A DNA stretch of 64,000 nucleotides from NCBI GenBank assembly GCA_014529385.2, contig CM043965.1, positions 13,223,912 to 13,287,911 of the forward strand. The letters are read 5' to 3'. The notes beneath the pieces were generated by a model that searched no databases, had not been told where the DNA came from, and saw nothing but the letters and a program-made list of their open reading frames with translations. The stretch comes from Adiantum capillus-veneris (Eukaryota > Streptophyta > Polypodiopsida > Polypodiales > Pteridaceae). Position numbers and translations under genes: made by a program. Shown one piece after another: positions 47,895 to 56,748 of this stretch (the stretch's first letter is position 1; the number at the start of each line of letters is the position of its first letter).

Positions 47895-48230
47895 ATGACC
47901 ATAGCTCAAGTGGATTCGCAAACACCACTTCCTATTACAATTGGATCAATTGAGAAATCGGCTATGTATCAATTACCAATGGATAGGTTATACAAAAGAA
48001 ACCAAGATGTAATATTCCTCTTATTCATTAATCCTGAAGAGAAAACCCAATACCTAAGTCAAGCACATATTACCATAGTAGGACTTCACTTTTCTAAAGA
48101 CCAAACTATGCAAAGGATCTTGAGACTTGGAGTATTTTGGTCAACTATGCGGAGTGATGTTCGCTCTTTCGTAAAGGATTGTCCTCAATGTACAAAACAA
48201 ACACCTATACCTCATGTAACATTGTTTTAA
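47895..48230 (+). pseudogene. Plus-strand element: first H2C2 zinc domain
   Basis: YLSQAHITIVGLHFSKDQTM, then RILRLGVFWSTMRSDVRSFV and KDCPQCTKQ: His-x6-His and CxxC with the spacing of an integrase H2C2 domain. It is followed by TPIPHVTLF and, after an in-frame TAA at 48228, PVPKWSNYLVTYL. A second H2C2 follows about 125 codons later in the same frame. Confidence 0.8.
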
Positions 48231-49220
48231 ATGTCACCTGTTCCTAAGTGGAGTAACTATTTAGTCACTTACTTATCGAGCCGAACATTTCCTAAGGATA
48301 TGAGTAAACACCATCAAAGAGCAATTGAAACTGAAGCAAGAGACTATGCTCTCATTGGAAACCAATTGTATCGGAGAGGTAAGGATCAACATTTGTATCT
48401 TTATGCAAATGAAGACAAATATATTACAATTATAGAACAAGCACATGCTTAATTAGCTGGAGGTCACTTTTCTAGTGAGAGCACCACAAAAGCAATCTTA
48501 ATGGTAGGCATATGGTGGCCAACACTTTTTGCAGATGCCAAAGAATATGTTCGAAGATGTGATGCTTGTCAGCAAGCAAAAAGGCCAACACGTATAGATA
48601 GCATGTCCTTAAGACCAATGATGGGAGCTAGAGCTTTCGCAAAATGGGGTATAGACTTTGTTGGGCCAATACAGCCACCTGCTTATAGAACCCAACCTCA
48701 ATATATTATTGTAGCTACGGACTATTTGACTAAGTGGACTGAAGCTAAAGCAACTCAAAACAATGATGCCAAAACCACTGCCGCATTCTTATATGAGTAT
48801 GTGTTCACAAGATATTTGCTGCCAATAGAAATTATCAGTGATAGGGGAACTCATTTCCCCAATGAGGTAATCGAGTATTTGCTTAATGAATTTATGGTCA
48901 TCCATAATAAATCAGCTCCCTATCACCCACAAGCAAACGGACAAGCTGAGCATACAAAAAAAATTTGCATCTCGATATTGACTAAAGTGGTTAGTTCAGG
49001 AAGGACAGACTGGGAAATGAATCTCCATGCTGCTCTATGGGTTTATCGAGTTTCATTCAAAACAGCTTTAAATACTACACCCTTTAACCTTATTTATGGT
49101 CTTGATGCCATACTGCCAATAGAATTTCTATTGCCGACACTAAGGGTAGCAAAGGATCTTGAGTGGACTGGACATGAATTGTCAGAAATACTTGAAGATT
49201 TAGAGAAGCTAGATGAGTAA
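48231..49220 (+). pseudogene. Plus-strand element: second H2C2 and integrase core
   Basis: IGNQLYRRGKDQHLY, then IIEQAHA, a TAA at 48450, LAGGHFSS, GIWWPTLFADAKEYVRRCDACQQAK: a second H2C2. The core has WGIDFVGP, EIISDRGTHF and QANGQAEHT (35 residues between the second Asp and the Glu), then YRVSFKTALNTTPFNLIYGLDAILPIE. All three catalytic residues are kept. It would insert element DNA. Confidence 0.9.
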
Positions 49221-49548
49221 AGGCTAACTGCTATAGCTCACATCTATACACAAAAGTGGAAACAAAAACAGTTTTTTGATTTCCATCTAACTACCAAATT
49301 CTTCAAAAAAAGGGGACTTAGTTTTAGTTTTAGTCTATTCCCTTAAGCAACACATTCCCAAGTTTAAGAAAAAGAGAAACGGACCTTTTATCATTGAAAA
49401 TGTATCTCCAAGTGGAGCAGTCAAATTGTCCACCCTAGATGGTGAACCAATGGCTAATTGGATTAGCGGATGTCGTTTAAAGAAGTACAATTTGCCGCTA
49501 ATCAATGAATTGCTAGAAAGAATGCATGCAGCCAAGGAAAGAAAGTAA
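49221..49548 (+). pseudogene. Plus-strand element: integrase C-terminal GPF module
   Basis: GHELSEILEDLEKLDE precedes a TAA at 49218. Then HIYTQKWKQKQFFDFH and, in another frame, KKKRNGPFIIENVSPSGAVKLSTLDGEPMANWISGC. The GPF...G.V.L..L.G pattern is the known GPF/Y module of Ty3 integrases. It aligns with 63883-63557 on the other strand. Confidence 0.85.
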
Positions 49549-49724
49549 AACAACAACAGGTTATTAATTATGCCCAAGAGGAAGCTCGGCTTTGGGTACT
49601 CAAAAGAAAATTTTCTTTCAAGAATCAAAAAACACCTATTCCCATCAACACACTGGAAATAGATGACTGACAATGGGAATTGCCAAAATATGCAGTGTCA
49701 ACAAATGAGGAATGGTTAAATGGA

Positions 49725-50148
49725 ATGGACCTTCGCATCAAAGTACAACTCAACAATCATAGCACGAATGCATTGGTTGATAGAGGAGCTCAAGTAAATG
49801 CAGTCAGTTATTCCACGTACAAGAAAGCAACTAGTCAGTCTTTGACAACATGAATAGCGACAATAAAAGGATGCAACAAGAACCCAATACCAACATTGGG
49901 AGTAGTCAACTTGAACGTGATAGTACATGGATGTTCATGCCCTCAAAAGTTTGTTTGCTTACCAGATGAACACATGAATGAGACGATGATTCTTGGAGTT
50001 CCATGGATACGGACATACAAGACAGTACCAGATTGGGATACAAATCAACTCAAGCTATCACCTAAAGGCAGACAACTCATTGTTCCAATTGCACCAAGCA
50101 AGGAAGAATGGAAAGGAAGTTACCAGCAGAGCAAACCACGGAGTAATT
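49725..50148 (+). pseudogene. Second retropepsin-like domain (PR2), plus-strand element
   Basis: After the integrase end: MDLRIKVQLNNHSTNALVDRGAQVNAVSYSTYKK (catalytic Asp codon at 49779; D-R-G-A in place of DSGA or DTGA), a TGA at ~49851, then LGVVNLNVIVHGCSCPQKFVCLPD, and MILGVPWIRTYKTVPDWDTNQLKL matching the ILGxPW motif of retropepsins. The element already has a protease before RT (45053-45433), so this is a second one. The same domain at the same place occurs at 63532-62900 on the minus strand. The Ser/Thr to Arg change suggests this copy is inactive or never cleaved. Confidence 0.8.
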
Positions 50149-50199
50149 AATCTTCTCCATCCTATTGACAAGCAAATGCTATAGGTGGCATGCAAGGAG

Positions 50200-50500
50200 T
50201 GAGGTAAATTTGGGTACCAAAAGCACAGCTTAAGGACAAGCTGATTCAAATTTGGGTGCCCAAAACATCATCGACAATACCAAAGAAGGTTCCAAAGGTC
50301 AAAAATAGAGACGAGCGTCTCTAAGCAAGGAACCTAACATGAAATGGATTTGGCAAAAAAAAAAGAGCACTTATCTTCTTTGCAAACGGGAAAACCAATC
50401 AAGCAATGGAGAGTTAAGCCTTAGAAACCTCAACCACACCATTCTACACCAAGCAAACCAAGGTATCAATGGCGGGTAAAATCTTGACAACGATCAAAAG
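50200..50500 (+). pseudogene. W-motif tail after PR2, plus-strand element
   Basis: IWVPK is encoded at 50208-50222 and again at 50250-50264 in one frame, then (with stops) KQWRVKP and YQWRVKS further on. A matching basic tail with IWIPK repeats follows PR2 in the minus-strand element. It is basic, low-complexity and of unknown role. Confidence 0.6.
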
Positions 50501-50749
50501 TGCTACCAACAGCTTAGGAAATCAACGTGCTAAAGCATCGAGATGGTACAATAAAGCAAAGAGCACACAAGCTACAATATTTGCTCTTTGGAAGACAACA
50601 TCGGAAAGCCTCGACATCAGAAACCCTTGAGTTAATTACTCAAGAGCCACCTCTTGCACAACATAATAGTTTGAATTGCATTGATCTTCAAAGCATGGTA
50701 GAGTCAACCAAGGCTATGCATAGACACGATTGTTCAACCCATGCACACA

Positions 50750-50784
50750 GTCGTCCCAGAGGATTCTAGGAGGGGTGGAAGAGT
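50750..50784 (+). other. Polypurine tract with hairpin relic, plus-strand element
   Basis: GTCGTCCCAGAGGATT then CTAGGAGGGGTGGAAGAG. It corresponds to the hairpin plus GGAGGGGG string at 62210-62245 (minus strand); the right arm of the hairpin has decayed. A second purine tract (GAAGAGGGAGGAAAAAG, ~50809) lies just before TGTTAGCG at 50829, another candidate 3' LTR start. Confidence 0.5.
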
Positions 50785-50828
50785 ACTAAGTAAGTAAGGG
50801 CAATGTTTGAAGAGGGAGGAAAAAGTTT

Positions 50829-52140
50829 GATGTTAGCGTGTGATTTTTAAAAAAATTACCTAATAATGCCCTTATAAATCATCAACATGGAAAATTTAAC
50901 TGATAATATCTCCCCGATGAGTGTAAATAGTGTATATACTATCAAAAAATATCCAAAAATAGTATTTTTGATTATCTTTCATCATTTTTTGCGATATTGA
51001 GACTTAGAAAAGGAGAAACAAAAAACAATAAAGCTCTGTTTTTCAATGAATTTTCTTAATTATTGGATTCTCACTTTGCTTTTTTAGCGCATTTTGTTAT
51101 TTTCTTTGATTTTTTCAATAAACAGGTCAAAAATTAATAATAAATAGCGAAAGGAGCTCAGATGGAAAAATTGAAGACACGATGGTGATCAGAAAGTCAA
51201 GGCGGAAAAGCACAAAAAACATCAATCAAATCGAAAGATGGAAGCGGAAAGCCTAAATTAGGCGGCCATACCTACTTTTGCAGAATTCTTGCAGAATGCG
51301 CTACATGAATCCGATTGGGAAAATTTATGAGTAACACAGATTTCACGGTCTAGTAGGACTAATGGGGGAATCTAGGAAAAAATTGTTCGAGAATTCCGGG
51401 TATAGCTTTTCGACCTCTTTCGCGCGTCTTTTTCGGAGTCTAAAGTCACCTATTTTCAGCGCAGTCTCACACAAGACATGAGGGGTAAGTTCTTTACTCA
51501 TCAATGATCCATTTTGTATGGCCAGAAGCTAGTCTAAACCCCTAGAAAAAACCCTAGAATCCGAGCAGTGCATGAAGACCTACGACAAAAAATGGACCAT
51601 AGCGGCCTGTCAGCTCAACCAAATCGGATGAGATTTGAACTGTAGCATGCCCCAACATAATAGAACACTTCTATATCACTAGTTGACCATTCGGGAAGGG
51701 TCGAGGGGGCCCCAAGTAGAAAAGCTAGGTTTTTAATAGATGCCAAAATTGCATTTTGACTCCACAGACAGCTTACATACGAGGTCTATACACAGTGCAT
51801 ATGATTGGTTTTGTGAAATCAATCAAGCGAAGCTCTCGAAAAGCAAAAAACGGCTCGAAGGCTACAAAGTGTCAAACTCAACATACAAGGTCAAACTGAC
51901 TCCAAATGGACCAAAATTGGATGAGTTGCTTCACGACTATGTTGCGGACAAGTCCATAGCCTCAAAAGCGACTAACCAACTCAACAAGAGCAGCGTAGTC
52001 ACAAAATCAGAGATTTCAAAGTCGACAAAGCACAAAGTGATGCCGACAAGACCAAACTTTACCAAAGTCAATTTAGGACTTGTTTTAGGTGTATAGAATG
52101 TGTTTAGGTCCAAATTTTTAAGTTTTGCAAGAAAACTGTG
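50829..52140. other. About 1.3 kb non-coding, possibly LTR and leader
   Basis: AT-rich. It may contain the 3' LTR of the plus-strand element, but I could not align it with 38760-39620. Donor-like GGTAAGTT at 51484. A short open frame at 51740-52096 has no recognised similarity. Confidence 0.4.
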
Positions 52141-52146
52141 ACTGTT

Positions 52147-52925
52147 GTAAATAATCACGATTATTTACTTTTGCACTATTTTGGCTTGAAAGTTGCATCA
52201 TCACCTCACCTATCACTTGTACACACCTATTACATGCCAAAATTCAAGTATGAGCCAAAATGATTACATATAACTTTGGAAAATTGCCAAAAAAACGCAA
52301 AGAAGTCCTTGCAAGCCAAATTCTGAGTCATGAGCAACATTTTTTGATCCAAATCACCTCGTATCACATACACAAGGTCTATACAATGCCTAGAACCAAG
52401 TTGTACCAAAAAATGTTCATTTTGATAGAGAAGTTAATAATTGCGATTATTTACTTTTTGGCCAAAATGTGAGAAATTTACTATTTTGCCATCATACATC
52501 CAAAGTACATGATGCCCTAAGACCACTAGCCAAGTTTGAACAAATTTGGATCTCAAAATCTCAAAATCTCTTTACATGTATTGTTTCAGAGACCTAAAGC
52601 CTAAATATGGCACCATTTTCACCCAGTGCACTCAAATGAGTCCATATTTCACTCAGAGTATGTACTTGACCACTAGCCAAGTACATGATGCCCTAAGACC
52701 ACTAGCCAAGTTTGAACAAATCTGGATCTCAAAATCTCAAAATCTCTTTACATGTATTGTTTCAGAGACCTAAAGCCTAAATATGGCATCATTTTCACCT
52801 AGTGCACTCAAATGAGTCCATATTTCACTCAGGGTATGTATTTGGTATATACTTCAAGCCTATAATGCCAAATTTGCAAAAAGTTGAAAAAAATACGCAA
52901 CTATAAATAATCGCTATTATTTACT
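52147..52925. repeat. Palindrome array before the plus-strand extra ORF
   Basis: TAAATAATCGCGATTATTTA-type copies at 52147-52168 (CACG centre), centred 52444 (TGCG) and centred 52913 (CGCT). Spacings are 287 and 469 bp; the latter contains a 176-bp tandem duplication, leaving 293 bp. Confidence 0.85.
52505..52856. repeat. 176-bp tandem duplication within the array
   Basis: GTACATGATGCCCTAAGACC starts at 52505 and 52681; the two copies are almost identical, hence recent. Confidence 0.9.
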
Positions 52926-53107
52926 TTTGTTGCAAATTTTTGTAATGATTTTATGAAGTTGATCTTTACATGTTTTTATGCATCTATGCATGTTTAAAAA
53001 TTGATTTAAAGCAAATTGGACCAAATTTGTCAGCATTTCAGACTAAAGAACATTTCAGAGAAAATCTGTCAAGTTTGCTAACCTTGACTCAATTCACTCA
53101 ATAGGAG

Positions 53108-55540
53108 CCATGCAAGCCGCAGAGAGGGCCAAGAAGAAGCTCTTACTAAAGAAAAAGCTCCAAGAGCTACCTCCATACCAAATGGACCCCGATTGAGTCA
53201 ACCTACCTGTCAAAGGAACAGCTTGAAGAGCATAACACCATGGTGTTCATAGGAAGATTCAAGAGCAAGGAAGGACATCGGGTAGAACTGCAACTTCTAC
53301 CCAAAGAAGTGTATGATGTCGCTGCAAAGGCCGAGACCAAAGAAGCCAACCGAAGGCTAGGACTCAGATATTTCTATGAACAAGAGCCGTGTGGAGTGGA
53401 CTTCCAAAAAGCTTATGAACTTTTGTCCACGATCAAAGAAGATGGAACTGCTCAAATCTCTGACCAGCAAGGGAACAAAGTTGAAGTAGTAATTACCAAG
53501 GAGATAGTGGCAGAAGCACTCAAACTGCCAACAGAGGAAATGACAATGAGGGCAAGGGATAGAAAGACGGTAGGAACCTTCACCAAGGAAACCACTGCTG
53601 CTACATTTGCCGACCTCATCCAAAAACAAGTGGAAGAGCCCACAAGGTTGTACCCCCAACACTTCCACTTCCTCGCCAAAAGACTGCCAAGGTATATGGC
53701 ACCTAATCATGCAGTTGCCACAACATTTACACAAGTTCTCAAATCAACAACCAGGCAACCAATTGACCATGCACAATATGTTTTGTCCACATTGAAAGGG
53801 GCAAAGAAAGAAGGAAAAATTACATACATGGGTGCACCAGAGGTTTTGACTAGAATCACCTACCATGCTATCGGCATGGCCGACAACTTGCTGCCTGCCC
53901 CAGATCATAACACTTGGATAGTGTCAGCATACCCTTCCCCCTCGAGCTACAAGGTCTGCCAAGAGAACATACAAGTCAGATGAAGAGTCCGATGAGAGCT
54001 CGTCAGAATGGCATAATAGTGAAAGCTCAGATAACGAGGAAAAAAGAGCATGACGGGAAGAAATAAAGAGAAAAGTTGTGGCAGCACACCAGGAGGAACT
54101 TGTAAAAACAACAAGCCAGATTCGAAAGAGAAAATCAATTTTACAAACGCAACCGCCATGCACAAGGCAAGGACCCAGCAAAGTGGATACCCATTGAGCT
54201 TAAAGGACCAAGAACTAGGCATCATACCAGGAAATAGACTGAAGATCCCACACAAATATTGGAAAAGATGTATCAAGAAGCATAACTTTGAAGCTGAAAG
54301 AAACCCAAGAAGCGGAACAAAAAGCTAAAGAGGCAACGGAATAGCAAAAGCAAGTAGAGGAAGCAACTGCACAAGGAGCAGCACAACATGATCAAGGTGA
54401 TGTCTCTGGGCCTGAATTTCTTCACCTGTTTCAGAACAGCATGATCACCCCATGCCGAGCCCACCACCTTCACCAACAGATAAAGCCAAAGAACCTGAGC
54501 CGACCAAGGAGACAGAGCCTGAACAAAGAGAAGCAGTTGAATCCGCACAACAGACAACTGAATCTACAGAGGAGCAGCAAAAAGACCAAGACAAAAAGAC
54601 AAAAAGGGCAGCAAGTCCTGCACCAACAGAGGAGAACACAAAATTTGAGCAACCAAGAGAACAGGAGGTCGAGGAAACACCTTCCACCTCAACACAGCAA
54701 GAAACGATCGAGGCATCCACGGAGCCTCATAATGACAAAGCGAAAAAATAACAGCCACAGCCACAAGGGCAACAAAAACCAGCCACCATGACGCAGCCAA
54801 AGGATACACAAGAGACTGTAGAAACATCAAGGCAACTAGCACAAAACAAAGATTGGCAATTAAACGAGGAAGTGATCCTGCAAGTTAACGAGTATGCCAA
54901 GAAAATGCAGGACATGACTGAACGACTTTGCTCAGCAGCACTTAGCCGTAGCACAAGGGCCAAAGAATTAGGGATGGTGATTGACGCACTCCAAGGGGAG
55001 CTAGACAATAGATTAAACGTCATCACTGATCTATAAAGGCAAGTGCAGGAGTTGAAAGCGGAAGTTGAACAAAATCAGCTCACAAGGGATAAACAACAGA
55101 AAGAGATGGAGGAGCTCAGTGACTTGCTTACGAAGTTGTCAGATGCATGCAAAGCAAAAGATGAACAACTGACAGAGTTACAAACAAACTTCTAACTACA
55201 ACCCTGTCAATTCAAAAAATGCAAGTACAATTAGATGTAGTGAATGCCTCACTACAGTACTCAGAGCAAAGAATAAATGATCATGAAATTTTATTGCACC
55301 AAATACGAGAGAATCCAACCGTAGCCTCGATCAAATAAAAAACGAGGTCTACAAAGCAGTAGAGAAGAAGAATAAATACCTCAAGCTGGAGCTTAAGCTG
55401 GAGCAATCTTAGTGCAAAGACCTGGCTTTAATGCGGGTGCAAAGAGAAGATGAGCTGTTGAAAGAAATATTTGAACTTAAAAGGGTCAACCAACTGTTGA
55501 GAGGGACGGCTAGAAACAAAATAAGAGGCAGGTACTTCAG
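53108..55540 (+). pseudogene. Extra ORF (ORFx), plus-strand copy
   Basis: Likely start ATG at 53108 (MQAAERAKKK, basic). A conserved globular region follows, about 53198-53945 (YLSKEQLEEHN; GRFKSKEGHRVELQLLPKEV; EQEPCGVDFQKAYELLSTI; YPQHFHFLAKRLPRYMAPNH). Next is a disordered Glu/Gln/Pro/Thr-rich part (54452-54751), then coiled coil (QVQELKAEVEQNQLTRDKQQ, 55037-55190) fading to about 55540. Stops and frameshifts occur at 53189, 53983, 54751, 55036 and 55194. The first ~250 residues align with 60183-59380 on the minus strand. The family is not recognised; possible comparisons are the plant gypsy-associated domains PF04195 and PF20167. It lies 183 bp after a palindrome array. Confidence 0.65.
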
Positions 55541-55731
55541 AGAGAGCCACAGATAGAGATCCCCTCAGTTTCATTTGCTGACATGGAGACACAGCCAGCA
55601 GAAGAGCTAAGTGGCACTAAAGGAGAAGATTACACAAGAGATAGATGAGCAGTGGAAGGCAACAATGGATTAAAAGCTGAGAGTTCTTCACTCCGTCAAC
55701 ATCACACAACTCACTTCCGATCAAATCAATA

Positions 55732-55744
55732 CGCAATGGCGCCA
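55732..55744 (-). other. Candidate primer binding site next to minus-strand LTR
   Basis: Minus strand TGGCGCCATTGCG; tRNA-Asp complement begins TGGCGCCGTTGCC. It is 16 bases beyond the LTR's CCAACA (55761), longer than usual. GGCGCC is self-complementary, which weakens the strand call. Confidence 0.35.
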
Positions 55745-55760
55745 ACAATCCCTGCCCTAT

Positions 55761-56697
55761 TGTTGGACGGATACGCCGCGACGGACGTCAGCACAACGAG
55801 AACTCACCTAACATGTAATGTCAGCTAAGGACGAAGCTCGACCCACAAGCGCGTGGAAGCAAGCATAAGGTGTCAACCTACACTCGACCGACTCCTAACT
55901 AATTCCTTCAGAGGTCTCTACCAATTGTCTAAGTCACAGCCTTCAAGAGTGCATAAGAGGAAACTTCCTACAACGCTGTCTAGAGCCGAACACCCATCAA
56001 ACAATCTCGAAACACCATAGAACTTGAAGGAGACCCTACTAATACCAATAGGTCACTCTCCCTAAGGTCTATGAACCAAAATCCCAACCCAAAACACCCG
56101 GTGCAGAAACACGTAGGATGTCTGGCCGAAATCTGCAGGTCTTCGTTTCCAAAATCTAAAGTGCCTAATGTGTAGTTCTACTCAATGTGAACGCGTGGAT
56201 ATGCTGCAATGCAAAATCGGACAATGTATGCTCACCCAAACAACCATAAAGCTCGTAGAAGGACCTCGCAAAACCGGACCGTACGCGTGCAATGTAGATA
56301 TCGGCGTGTAGCTCTCGTCGGGGGCAACACGCTGCACTTCTCCGCACTCGATTCCGACCACCGGAGCACACGTAGCATCAAGATGAAGCTCACACACTCT
56401 CTCTCTCGTACACAGTACGCTCACTCACAGACTTCAAACTTGTTTTTAAAAATGACAAAAGGTCCCTTCATTAAGGTCAAAAAGTGGTATATATACCTTA
56501 CAATTTCTGAAACCATAAAGTTCCAAAATCAACCATCTACTCAATCTAACTATCAAAACTGGGATACAATCTGGAAACTTCTGTAAGTCCCAATACTTAC
56601 AAGGTGAAAAATCAGGTTTTCCTCAATGAATGAATAATTACAGAAAATAATAATCCTCCGGGTAGTTACTGTCGTGGGGTGTGTCCAGCTTCTAACA
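55761..56697 (-). repeat. LTR at the end of the minus-strand ORFx
   Basis: Minus strand starts TGTTAGAAGCTGG directly after a polypurine tract and ends CCAACA, so the ends are inverted (TGTTRG...CYAACA). It contains a TATA-like stretch (GGTATATACC region, ~56490) and CT-rich sequence. No second copy was found in the window, so this rests on end structure and context. Confidence 0.5.
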
Positions 56698-56732
56698 CTC
56701 CCCCCCTCCTTGCTCATGTCGTCCCCGACATG
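56698..56732 (-). other. Hairpin plus polypurine tract
   Basis: Minus strand: CATGTC-GGGGAC-GACATG hairpin (56715-56732), a short spacer, then AAGGAGGGGGGAG immediately before the LTR's TGTTAG. Plus-strand DNA priming is the expected role of the purine tract. Confidence 0.7.
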
Positions 56733-56748
56733 GCCTTGATCTGCTACT

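Noticed and set aside
38760-51500. An LTR pair bracketing the plus-strand element
   Set aside because: Sequence after the polypurine tract (50784-51500) could not be aligned by eye with 38760-39620, so no 3' LTR is claimed.
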